A DNA stretch of 9,067 bases from an uncultured Candidatus Altimarinota bacterium. GTDB lineage: Bacteria > Patescibacteriota > Gracilibacteria > BD1-5 > UBA2023. The DNA is taken from NCBI GenBank assembly GCA_938036655.1, contig CALHQS010000083.1, forward strand, positions 1 through 9,067, given 5' to 3'. The translations under genes were made by a program, and so were the position numbers. Positions 1-6,636 of the stretch are shown here, in pieces. Each line of letters opens with the position of its first letter. The first letter of the stretch is position 1. The notes beneath the pieces were generated by a model. It did not search any database, had not been told where the DNA came from, and saw nothing but the letters and a program-made list of their open reading frames with translations.

Positions 1-16
1 TTTTGAAAGCCACTAA
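1..16 (+). CDS. 3' end of an upstream gene (partial)
   Basis: Frame 2 reads Phe-Glu-Ser-His and then TAA at 14-16. The last A of that stop is the first base of the ATG at 16, a TAATG overlap typical of translationally coupled operon genes. Only four residues are visible, so the product is unknown. In many bacteria a DUF58 protein or an AAA ATPase of the MoxR type precedes BatA-like genes, but nothing here shows that. Confidence 0.3.
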
Positions 17-1035
17 TGTTCACATTTGATTATCCATTTCTTTTTTCTCTCGCGCCAATTATTTTTGGGATTTGGTATTTTTTTGATGTGAAAAAATATG
101 GACAACCACTTCCAAATAAAATTATTGCAAAATTTAGCATTAAACCAAAAGGAAGAAAAATATATTTATTATTACGATTTTTTGCAATAATAATATTGTG
201 TATGATTTTGGCAAACGGGACATTTTCTATCAATATTACCAAAAAAATTCCAGAAAACAATACAATCATGATTGTATTTGATATTTCGCGCTCAATGCTT
301 GCAGAAGATATCTCTCCAAATCGAATGGCAGTAGCGAAAAATGCGATTAAATCATTTATTGCTGAGCGAAAAGATGACAAATTGGCGCTCATCATTTTTT
401 CGGGAAAAGCATTTCTGGTTGTTGCACCCTCAACGGACAAGGCGGGAATTGAGGCTTTTGTCGAAAATATCACACCTGAATATATTCTTCAAGAAAAGCC
501 GTGACTTTCGGGGACAAATATTGGGGATGCTCTCTTGCTCGCAAAAATAGAACTCGATAAAATCACTGGCAAAAAAAATATTATCCTCATGACTGATGGA
601 AGTGCCAATGTTGGCTCAGACCCCGAGAAAGTAGCCAGCGAAATTGCAAAATCTCAAATCCCGATTTATACGATTGGAATCGGGAAAAAAGATAACAATC
701 CGCTTACATACACCGACCTCAATGGGCAGAAAAATTTTTTCTATGATGCGAATGGAGAAAAAATCATTTGAGATCTTGATGATGCATTATTGCAAAAAAT
801 AGCAATAATGACGGGAGGAAAATATTATAGTGCAGAGAATATTTCTGAGCTACAAAACGCCTTTAATGAAACTAATGCAAATATTAGCAATAATGAAATA
901 GAAGAAATAAAATTGCAAAAATTTTCATTAACGCCAATTTTGTTATTTTTATTCTTTGGAATACTCTGGATAGAGAGCATTCAGCGAAGAAAATTTTTTC
1001 AAAAATATCAACTTCTCGGAAGTGCAAAAAAATAA
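16..1035 (+). CDS. BatA/BatB-like membrane protein with von Willebrand factor A domain
   Basis: A 339-residue protein when TGA at 502-504 (codon 163) and 769-771 (codon 252) is read as Gly. Transmembrane segments lie at about residues 6-23 and 50-67, and a third near 305-320 ends in a short basic tail. This is the BatA/BatB layout: two N-terminal helices, a VWA domain, one C-terminal helix. The VWA domain (about 83-285) carries a MIDAS metal site: D89-x-S91-x-S93 in DISRSM, T167 in SGTNIGDA and D194 in MTDGS. T167 and D194 follow the first TGA, so a standard-code reading would leave the site incomplete. TGGKYY near 266 matches the usual end of the fold. The start is ATG 16, overlapping an upstream stop, with a weak GAAAG at 5-9. 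In the family such proteins act with MoxR ATPases at the inner membrane, in aerotolerance or envelope stress; that role is inferred here. Confidence 0.88.
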
Positions 1036-1057
1036 ATCCATTGCTGGATTTATTTTT
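1028..1057. terminator. Bidirectional terminator shared by two convergent genes
   Basis: A 13-bp perfect stem (1028-1040 with 1045-1057) encloses the loop TTGC. It is A-rich on the left and T-rich on the right, so both strands show stem plus T-tract. The VWA stop TAA (1033-1035) lies inside the stem. The minus-strand stop TAA (1056-1058) overlaps the other edge. The two coding regions are only 20 bp apart. Confidence 0.85.
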
Positions 1058-3551
1058 ATTTTTTCCTGTGAATCGCGTTTTGTTCACGAAGAATATCATA
1101 TACATTGATATAATCATCAATTTCTGGTAAATTCATATCGCGTACATCAGCACCGAGTGTGAAAATTTCGATATTTCCATTTCCACAAATTTTTCCAAGA
1201 ATTCATTGATTTTTATTGATAAAATTCATTTTTTCATACAAAATCGTTTCGCGAGTTTTATAAAAAATTCCAGAAAATTTTATCACGCGTTGCGATTCGA
1301 GTCGATACCTCTCGCAATACACAGATACAAGCCATAAAATGAGAATAATCAAAACAAATACAGCAATCGTCGTTGTTATGTAAATTCCTTCTGGTGCTCT
1401 ACTCAGAATGAAAAAATTCAATATCGCAATAATAATAATCGGCAGAATTCCAATGATAATCGAACTTTTGAGACTACGACGCGAATCATGTAAAACACTC
1501 GAGTCAATCGTTTCGTAACGAGAAATTTTTTCATCGGCGATATCGAGCATTTCAAAGGCATTTTCCACATAATTTACGGCAATATATGGTGAGAAAATCG
1601 ACCACTGTTGCTGTTCTTGATTACTGTTTTGCTGTTGCTGTTGGAAAGCAGGCGGATTCACAGCCACTTTGAACAAAATTTTCCCGACATTGGTAGCAAT
1701 ATTTTTGGTGGCGGAAAGTCCTTTAATATCATCAAAAAGCGCAAATACACGACTTCGGAAAATAACACCAGAAAAACTTTTGATATACTCTTCTGTATAC
1801 GCATTATGATAAAATCGCGGTGAATACGCCAATTTTTCCCAAGCGAATACAATTCACAAAAAAATGAAGGGAATGAGTGCGAGAAGCACAAGAATTTTTA
1901 ATGATTGCGATGCGAGTGCCATAACACTTGCAAACACAAACATCGAAATAACAGCAATGCTTATAAGGACAACAACACTCAAGTTCGCTTTGATAAATTC
2001 GACGAAAGAAAATTTGATTCCAATCGTTTTTTCTGCGTTTTCATCCGGATAAATTCAGATTTTTTCCAACAAATTTTTTTCAAGATTTTCATCGTACGAA
2101 ATGTTTTTGAACATAATTCGTTGCGACGAACCAATTGAGGCAAAAACTACAGTCGCGGTGCCACAAATCCAATCCAGCGGGTTTCGTAAGATATCGATTC
2201 GTGTGATTTTATCGACTGTAAAAGTCAAATGACGATTTGAAAGGAAAGAAAAGCGCGACTCAATCGTAGAAACATCAACCTTATAATGCGTATACAAAGC
2301 CACAACAAGGGCGATAAGATTTCCAAAAATAATCGGAAAAATCGCAAACAACATAACCAATCCCTGTGGCCCCGTAAAAAATAACACTATAAGCGAAATA
2401 ATCGTAACGAAAATAATCGCCACCATCGCTCCAAAAAATGTGCGTTTCAGGTTCATTTTAAAATTCGCTGTAAAATGTTCATTGTAACGAATTTCACGAT
2501 CCACAATATTTTTGTATCCAATCGACGCATTTTCAGAATTTTGATTTGCATCGTCGGTAGTGATTTCGGATTTTTTCTCGCCGAGCGAAATAGAATTTTT
2601 CAAATATTTGATATTGGCCAGCATTTTTTCACCATCTATCATATTACTAAAAATCACCTGATTTCCGCTTCCTTCTGAGGAAATAATAATATCGTGCAAG
2701 CCAAAAATTTTGGAAATCAAGCCCTGACGATTATCTGTATCCGCAACTTTTTCCATCGGCAAAACCGAGTAATTTTTGGTCAAAAATCCTTCTTCGTAGG
2801 TAATCGCGTCAGTAAAAACCAGATACACGCGCTTGCGAAGGTCCAAATATCGAAGGGTCATAAGAATGATTACCGCCAAAACAGTCAGTCCAACCCAAAA
2901 AATATTTTTAGTCAAAAATTCTGCAAGATCTAATTTTCTTAAATTTTCGAGCGATCCCATCTGAACAAGCATATAAAAAACGAATACCAGAATGGCAAAA
3001 ATATAACTCATCAATTCAAAAACTACCGCCAAAACATGCGGACGAGCTTCTTGCACGAGTGAATCTTTCTGCAAATGGAAGCCATTATCACGCATATAAT
3101 CCTGGATTTTTTCGTAGTTTTCGAGCGGAGAGTCCAGATTTGTGAGAACTACTTTTCCCATTCCACCAGTCGAAATATGAAGCGAACCCGTTTTGAAAAA
3201 CATTTGTTCCCAAAAACCAAGTCGCGCGGTCAATTCTGTAATTTTATCAAAATCAATATCCGTCGAAGAATCTGAAAAAGGCGTTCCAGAGCGGATAGTG
3301 AGCTTGGATACTCCGAGTTCATATTCGGTTTTTCGATACATAACAGATATCCACCAGGCACACAACCCAAAGAGAACAACATCAGCCACGAGAACATACA
3401 AATAATTTTGAGGTGCCATTTTGGCCCAGGAAAAAGCCATAATCACAACCACAGAAAATATTGCAAGAATCACAAAAGTACCAAACAACGAGAAAAAATA
3501 AAAACTTTTTTTCTGCGGTTTGAGAATATTTTGCGAATGTCATTTTTCCAT
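1056..3551 (-). CDS. Large membrane protein with five TM-hairpin/bacterial PH-domain (bPH_2, DUF304-like) modules
   Basis: An 831-residue protein with TGA read as Gly at 3540-3542 (codon 4), 2055-2057 (499), 1854-1856 (566) and 1203-1205 (783); it ends at TAA 1056-1058. It repeats one plan five times: a pair of membrane helices and then a soluble beta-rich domain of about 70-90 residues. Helix pairs lie near 19-42/49-71, 172-197/215-235, 370-393/397-421, 523-545/551-571 and 697-717/724-746. The domains follow at about 75-155, 240-320, 422-490, 580-690 and 745-825. The last is the clearest: YRLESQRVIKFSGIFYKTRE, then ILGKICGNGNIEIFTLGA, the usual bPH_2 strand pattern. YdbT-type proteins of Firmicutes are the closest family I can name. 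They have fewer modules and have been linked to envelope or bacteriocin stress; function here is unknown. ATG 3551 has no clear Shine-Dalgarno. The fourth domain contains a Gln-rich insert. Confidence 0.85.
1605..1643 (-). repeat. CAA/CAG microsatellite-like tract coding a polyglutamine insert
   Basis: Codons 637-649 of the bPH protein read QQQQQ, NSN, QE, QQQ, mostly from alternating CAA and CAG. On the plus strand this appears as repeated CTGTTG. The tract follows a Pro-Pro-Ala-Phe and sits where a loop of the fourth PH-like domain would be. Such repeats can change length by slippage in whole codons. Confidence 0.7.
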
Positions 3552-3580
3552 AAGCAAAAAGTAAAAAAATAAACATCAAT

Positions 3581-3608
3581 AATATAACGATTGAAAGGGA
3601 ATTTGCAA
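3581..3608 (-). promoter_or_regulatory. Predicted sigma70-type promoter of the bPH membrane protein
   Basis: On the minus strand, TTGCAA (3608-3603), a 16-bp spacer and TATATT (3586-3581). Predicted transcription starts near 3574, leaving a leader of about 23 nt before ATG 3551, with no obvious ribosome binding site. Confidence 0.5.
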
Positions 3609-3614
3609 GAATTT

Positions 3615-3642
3615 TTTGATTTTTACGCAATTTGTTTATAAT
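3615..3642 (+). promoter_or_regulatory. Predicted promoter of the M48 protease gene
   Basis: A perfect TATAAT at 3637-3642. The -35 is weak: TTTGAT at 3615-3620 with a 16-bp spacer, or TTGATT at 3616-3621 with 15 bp. Transcription would start about 12 nt before ATG 3661, giving a very short leader without a Shine-Dalgarno. It is divergent from the minus-strand promoter about 30 bp away. Confidence 0.5.
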
Positions 3643-3660
3643 GAAAAAAATTTGTAAAAT

Positions 3661-4467
3661 ATGAAGGAAATCAAAAAAATTTCATTACCGATTGGAAAAA
3701 TCGAGGAACCAACGCCACGAAATCCCGCGAAAAAATGGATTTTTTCGAGCATTATAACAATTATTTTTCTCGTTATCATGGGATTTCTCGCGTATCATAG
3801 CCTGAATACTATTATACTCAATTATGTGGATGTTGAAACGGAGAAAAAAATTTTTGGTCAAGTTTTGGATAACAAAAATTCTCATCGTCTCGCGGTGGAA
3901 AATTTTGCAACTATCAAAAATCATCCGACTGGACAAAAACTCATTACCGATCTGGATCGTGTGATGGTGTCGGATGATGAGATAGAAAACGCTTATGCAT
4001 CGCTCGGAGGGCATATTACTATTACGAAAAAATTACTTCAAAACGCCAAAACCGAAGAAGAAATTTTATTTATCCTTGGGCACGAACGCGCGCATATTTA
4101 TAATCGCGATGTGATTTCTGGCCTTGCAAAAAGCATTCCTATCACGCTCGTCACTGAAATTCTCGGTTGGAACAAAAATCTTCTCAATCCTGAACAACTT
4201 ATTTTGAGTAAAATTTCTCGCGAAGCCGAAGAAAAAGCCGATATCGGTGGGAAAAAATTATTGCTTGATTTGGGACTCAATCCCGCATGCGCGGACAGAT
4301 TTTTCAAAAATCACGCATCAAATTTTGAAAAATATACAGAGTTTATCGCGTCGCATCCAGACACGAATATACGCCTTGAAAATCTTCTCAAAGATAATCC
4401 AAATCCTGAAAAATCCTGCACAGAATTTGATTATCAAGATTTTTTGGAAGATATTTCAGAAAAATAA
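3661..4467 (+). CDS. Membrane-anchored M48-family zinc metalloprotease
   Basis: A 268-residue protein with no in-frame TGA, ending in TAA. A short Lys-rich N-terminus precedes one membrane helix (about 27-46), then the peptidase domain. The zinc site is HERAH at 141-145 (HExxH). The third ligand is E190 in SREAEEKAD (186-194), which fits the M48 pattern SRxxExxAD. SHPDTNIRLENL at 231-242 matches the conserved C-terminal SHP...R element of M48 peptidases. The family includes HtpX-like and Ste24-like quality-control proteases and BepA/LoiP-like envelope proteases. This one is short, with one helix and no TPR repeats visible, so it resembles a small envelope M48 enzyme more than HtpX. The substrate is unknown. 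ATG 3661 is chosen because it directly follows a TATAAT box and begins the conserved frame. The gene ends at a terminator that overlaps its stop codon. Confidence 0.87.
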   Translation: MKEIKKISLPIGKIEEPTPRNPAKKWIFSSIITIIFLVIMGFLAYHSLNTIILNYVDVETEKKIFGQVLDNKNSHRLAVENFATIKNHPTGQKLITDLDRVMVSDDEIENAYASLGGHITITKKLLQNAKTEEEILFILGHERAHIYNRDVISGLAKSIPITLVTEILGWNKNLLNPEQLILSKISREAEEKADIGGKKLLLDLGLNPACADRFFKNHASNFEKYTEFIASHPDTNIRLENLLKDNPNPEKSCTEFDYQDFLEDISEK

Positions 4468-4493
4468 AATCACCCCAAACTGGCGGTGATTTT
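4466..4493. terminator. Bidirectional terminator between the M48 gene and the distal small gene
   Basis: AAAATCACC (4466-4474) pairs with GGTGATTTT (4485-4493) around a 10-nt loop. On the plus strand the T-run ends at 4494 and GTTT follows; on the minus strand a T-rich stretch also follows. The stem starts inside the M48 stop TAA (4465-4467). On the minus side it begins just after a TAA at 4499-4497. Confidence 0.75.
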
Positions 4494-4496
4494 TGT

Positions 4497-4728
4497 TTAG
4501 CAATACACATCAACAAAGAATAGTATTACCAACACAACCAAGATAGCTTCTTTTGAGCAACTTGTCACCAATGAAAATATCATATTCATTGGGGTGCAAA
4601 TTAATTTTCACGATCCCTTCATGATTCGTCAGGGCCGTCATGCTCTCTTGATGATATGTCGATTCAATCGTCACCGTAGTATGAGCCACGGGCCGACCGT
4701 TCGCATCCAGCACTCGAATAGTGATCAT
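4497..4728 (-). CDS. Small paralogous Ig/transthyretin-like protein, copy A, with a probable +1 frame change at its end
   Basis: Starts at ATG 4728 with a strong Shine-Dalgarno (GGGAGGAGA, 4742-4734; GGAGG is 8 nt from ATG). The protein (MITIRVLDANGRPV...TVTIES) resembles single small beta-sandwich domains of the Cna-B/carboxypeptidase-regulatory kind: V-x-D-x-x-G-x-P, then T-x-x-x-G and a Pro-x-x-Tyr-x-I turn. It is clearly paralogous to the gene at 4823-5080 and has no signal peptide. The zero frame is solid to codon 72. It then meets TGA at 4512-4510. Read as Gly, the frame would run through the terminator and antisense through the M48 gene to TAA 4260-4258, which looks implausible. With a one-base shift at or just before that TGA, the protein ends Asp-Val-Tyr-Cys at TAA 4499-4497, right before the terminator. 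I use that end. A base error, a natural lesion or true frameshifting are all possible. Function unknown. Confidence 0.6.
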
Positions 4729-4733
4729 AAAAA

Positions 4734-4742
4734 TCTCCTCCC
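4734..4742 (-). promoter_or_regulatory. Strong ribosome binding site of small gene A
   Basis: The minus strand reads GGGAGGAGA, with eight bases between GGAGG and ATG 4728. It fixes the start at 4728 rather than an in-frame upstream ATG at 4767, which lies in the predicted promoter region. Confidence 0.85.
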
Positions 4743-4752
4743 AAAACGAACC

Positions 4753-4763
4753 AAAAAGTGCGT
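4753..4763 (-). promoter_or_regulatory. Conserved 5' element ACGCACTTTTT of gene A
   Basis: Eleven bases identical to 5103-5113 upstream of paralog B. Both copies begin exactly four bases after the -10 hexamer, at the predicted transcript 5' end, and lie 22-24 bases from the start codon. The flanking bases differ between copies. Role unknown; it could be an operator, an initially transcribed element or a 5' UTR signal. Confidence 0.6.
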
Positions 4764-4767
4764 CCAT

Positions 4768-4795
4768 ATTGTAGTAGAAAATATTTTTTTATCAA
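4768..4795 (-). promoter_or_regulatory. Predicted sigma70-type promoter of small gene A
   Basis: On the minus strand, TTGATA (4795-4790), a 16-bp spacer and TACAAT (4773-4768). It begins about 14 bases beyond the T-tract of the terminator of gene B, so A is probably transcribed on its own. Confidence 0.7.
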
Positions 4796-4808
4796 ATTTT
4801 TTTACAAT

Positions 4809-4834
4809 AAAAAAATCACCGCCTAAGCGGTGAT
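4809..4834 (-). terminator. Terminator of small gene B with the stop codon in its loop
   Basis: ATCACCGC (4815-4822) pairs perfectly over 8 bp with GCGGTGAT (4827-4834) around a four-base loop. On the minus strand the loop reads TTAG and contains the TAG stop of gene B. A run of seven T follows on that strand (A at 4809-4815). No T-tract follows on the plus strand. Confidence 0.88.
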
Positions 4835-5080
4835 GCATGTAGGACAATCATACTCACATCATGACACATGGAGCACGGTTGTCGCATAAGTGAGGTACAT
4901 AACCCCAAAATCCTTATTCGTGACACGAACTCGGAAATTACCAGGTCGCATATTGAACTCCACATCACCATTTTCATTAGTGGTTTTTGTGGAATTCCCA
5001 GCAAAACCCGTGGATTCTATTCGAACTGTCCTGCCCTTAAGAGGCTTATTGAATCGATCCAGCACTTTGATATAAAGCAT
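4823..5080 (-). CDS. Small Ig/transthyretin-like protein, copy B, with C-terminal Cys cluster
   Basis: An 85-residue protein from ATG 5080 to TAG 4825-4823, with TGA at 4861-4859 (codon 74) read as Gly. AGGAG lies six bases upstream of the ATG. The body (MLYIKVLDRFNKPL...VRIES, then TTNENGDVEFNMRPGNFRVRV) has the alternating strand pattern of a small beta-sandwich of the Cna-B/carboxypeptidase-regulatory kind. The recoded TGA opens a tail containing C75-x3-C79-Pro-Thr-C82, a possible metal or disulfide site that a standard-code reading would lose. No signal peptide or membrane helix is visible, so it is likely cytoplasmic. It is paralogous to copy A along its length (VLD, P, RIES/TIES, NG/EG, YL). 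A strong promoter, strong ribosome binding site and own terminator suggest an abundant, singly transcribed mRNA. I do not recognise a named family with certainty; function unknown. Confidence 0.78.
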
Positions 5081-5085
5081 TACAT

Positions 5086-5092
5086 TCTCCTT
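5086..5092 (-). promoter_or_regulatory. Ribosome binding site of small gene B
   Basis: The minus strand reads AAGGAGA, with AGGAG six bases before ATG 5080. A second ATG upstream (5085-5083) is out of frame and overlaps the spacer. Confidence 0.85.
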
Positions 5093-5102
5093 ACAAAAGT
5101 TG

Positions 5103-5113
5103 AAAAAGTGCGT
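5103..5113 (-). promoter_or_regulatory. Conserved 5' element ACGCACTTTTT of gene B
   Basis: Identical over 11 bases to the copy at 4753-4763 and placed the same four bases after the -10 hexamer. The predicted mRNA begins inside it. Confidence 0.6.
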
Positions 5114-5117
5114 GATT

Positions 5118-5145
5118 ATTTTAACATAAATACTTTGTTTGTCAA
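5118..5145 (-). promoter_or_regulatory. Near-consensus sigma70-type promoter of small gene B
   Basis: On the minus strand, a perfect TTGACA (5145-5140), a 16-bp spacer and TAAAAT (5123-5118). It is the best promoter match in the window. The leader is about 30 nt and carries the shared 11-base element and the Shine-Dalgarno. Confidence 0.78.
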
Positions 5146-5342
5146 TTAATTATCAGAAAAAATTTGCTTTTTCTCAAAAATCCATATACTGACGCTACAA
5201 TTTCTTTTTAAAAATATTTCTTTTGAAATATTTGGCGTATTTTTACGATATTTATAGGAAAAAGAAAAATTCTCGCTTTTTGCGATTTTGAGGCATTTTG
5301 CCATTTTTTGAGAGATTGTTTTTTATTTTTTGAATATATTTT
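5146..5342 (+). other. AT-rich non-coding region before the helicase with three small hairpins
   Basis: No convincing gene is visible. Inverted repeats are AAATATTTC/GAAATATTT (5212-5220 with 5225-5233, loop TTTT), TCGC/GCGA (5273-5285) and GGC/GCC (5292-5302, followed by A and six T). A possible -10 (TACAAT, 5196-5201) lacks a good -35, and TATATT at 5335-5340 is too near the ATG for a long leader. If transcription starts near 5208, the helicase mRNA has a structured leader of about 135 nt. No Shine-Dalgarno precedes ATG 5343. Confidence 0.4.
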
Positions 5343-6614
5343 ATGGAATTTTCAAATTTCGCCTTGCGTCGAGAGATTATTTCGGCGCTTTCAAAAATGG
5401 GCTACAAAGAAGCTACAAGTGTGCAAACACAAGTAATTCCGCTCGCGCTCAACGGAAAAAATCTTGTCGTGCAATCCGCGACTGGATCAGGAAAAACGGG
5501 AGCTTTCGTAATCCCAGCACTCAACACTATTGAAGGACGAAATCGTAAACCACAAGTTTTGATTCTCGAGCCAACTCGCGAACTCGCGATGCAGACGCGC
5601 GAAGAAGTTTTTAAAATTTCTGCCGATATGCGCATGGGTTCACTCGCGGTTTTTGGTGGCTTCCCGATTCGTCGTCAAATCGAAGATCTGAAAAAAGGTC
5701 CTCAAATCGTCATTGCCACGCCAGGTCGTCTCATGGATCTCATGGAGCGTGAAGCGATTGATCTCAGCAATGTGGAAACACTCATCATCGATGAGGTGGA
5801 TCAGATGATGGATATGGGTTTTTCTCGCGCGGTGATTGAAATCTGGAAACAACTCGGAAGCCTCAAGCAAACCATGACATTTTCTGCGACCTATACCAAG
5901 CAAATTATGGCGATGCTTGATGAAAATATCGTGGGTGGCTACGAATCATTGATTCTTTCACAAACCCCGACGGTTGATACTATCAATCATGTTTTTATGC
6001 GAGTTGGTGCGCGCGACAAATATACGATGCTGAAAAATATTTTGGAAAAATATCCAAATGATAAAGTAATGATTTTTACAGCACGGAAACACGAAACGGA
6101 AGAATTAGAACGATATTTATATCGTGACGGATTTGATGCAGCATACATTCACGGAGATATGTTTCAGCGAGACCGCGTGCGTGCACTTCGCGCCTTCAAA
6201 GAAGGAAAAACTCGAATTTTCATCGGAACGGATGTGGCGAGTCGTGGACTCAATCTCAACAATATTGACCTTGTAATCAACTATCATGTTCCGAACGATC
6301 CTGAAGCCTACATTCATCGAATCGGGCGAACAGGGCGTGCTGGTGCTGATGGGAAAGCGATCATGTTCGTTTCGACGGAAGAAAATCGTGATCTCATGCG
6401 AATCGAACGAATGCACAAAATCGAAATCACTGAAATCAATCTTGCTGGCGAAGTAGTGCCTCGTCCGCCAAAATCTGAAAACAAAAATAGTGGCAAAAAG
6501 CGTCGTTATGGTTATCGTGGTAAATCTCACGGCCGTTCTGGTGACAAAAATTTCCGTCGCGACAAAAATGGAAAACCATTCCGCAGCAACCGAAAAGTTG
6601 ATCAGAAAAAATAA
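5343..6614 (+). CDS. DEAD-box ATP-dependent RNA helicase (DEVD variant)
   Basis: A 423-residue protein without in-frame TGA, holding the full two-domain RecA-like core of bacterial DEAD-box helicases. Motifs in order: Q motif with Q28, motif I ATGSGKT (46-52), Ia PTRELAMQ (78-84), Ib TPGRL (126-130), motif II DEVD (150-153), III SAT (181-183), V GTDVASRG (295-302) and VI HRIGRTGRAG (325-334). These bind and hydrolyse ATP and grip RNA, unwinding short duplexes in ribosome assembly, mRNA decay or cold adaptation. Motif II has Val in place of Ala; the Asp and Glu that act in catalysis are kept. From about 376 a Lys/Arg/Gly-rich tail of nearly 50 residues probably adds RNA binding, as in RhlE/CsdA-like proteins. 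Subfamily is not clear, so no symbol is given. The gene ends at TAA overlapping a terminator. Confidence 0.95.
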   Translation: MEFSNFALRREIISALSKMGYKEATSVQTQVIPLALNGKNLVVQSATGSGKTGAFVIPALNTIEGRNRKPQVLILEPTRELAMQTREEVFKISADMRMGSLAVFGGFPIRRQIEDLKKGPQIVIATPGRLMDLMEREAIDLSNVETLIIDEVDQMMDMGFSRAVIEIWKQLGSLKQTMTFSATYTKQIMAMLDENIVGGYESLILSQTPTVDTINHVFMRVGARDKYTMLKNILEKYPNDKVMIFTARKHETEELERYLYRDGFDAAYIHGDMFQRDRVRALRAFKEGKTRIFIGTDVASRGLNLNNIDLVINYHVPNDPEAYIHRIGRTGRAGADGKAIMFVSTEENRDLMRIERMHKIEITEINLAGEVVPRPPKSENKNSGKKRRYGYRGKSHGRSGDKNFRRDKNGKPFRSNRKVDQKK

Positions 6615-6636
6615 AATCCCAATTTTGGGATTTTTT
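6613..6636. terminator. Terminator after the DEAD-box helicase
   Basis: AAAATCCC (6613-6620) pairs with GGGATTTT (6627-6634) around a six-base AATTTT loop, followed by more T. The stem begins inside the stop TAA (6612-6614). The remaining bases to 6718 are A/T-rich with no visible gene. Confidence 0.8.

Noticed and set aside
16..1035. VWA gene broken into three pseudogene pieces by stops
   Set aside because: Both internal stops are TGA in one frame, and the MIDAS site is completed only across them. The same holds in other genes here, so recoding explains it better than decay.
3382..3630. A minus-strand hydrophobic frame overlapping the bPH start
   Set aside because: It is out of frame with the bPH gene, whose own frame continues through a TGA to ATG 3551, and it overlaps the predicted promoter.
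4258..4728. Copy A as a 156-residue protein extending antisense into the M48 gene
   Set aside because: The extension crosses a strong bidirectional terminator, is codon-aligned antisense to a conserved protease and has no match in copy B. It stays possible only if reads confirm the frame and peptides are found.
5081..5342. An RNA gene or riboswitch in the largest intergenic region
   Set aside because: No tRNA arms, known riboswitch core or strong extended fold could be recognised; only short AT-rich hairpins.
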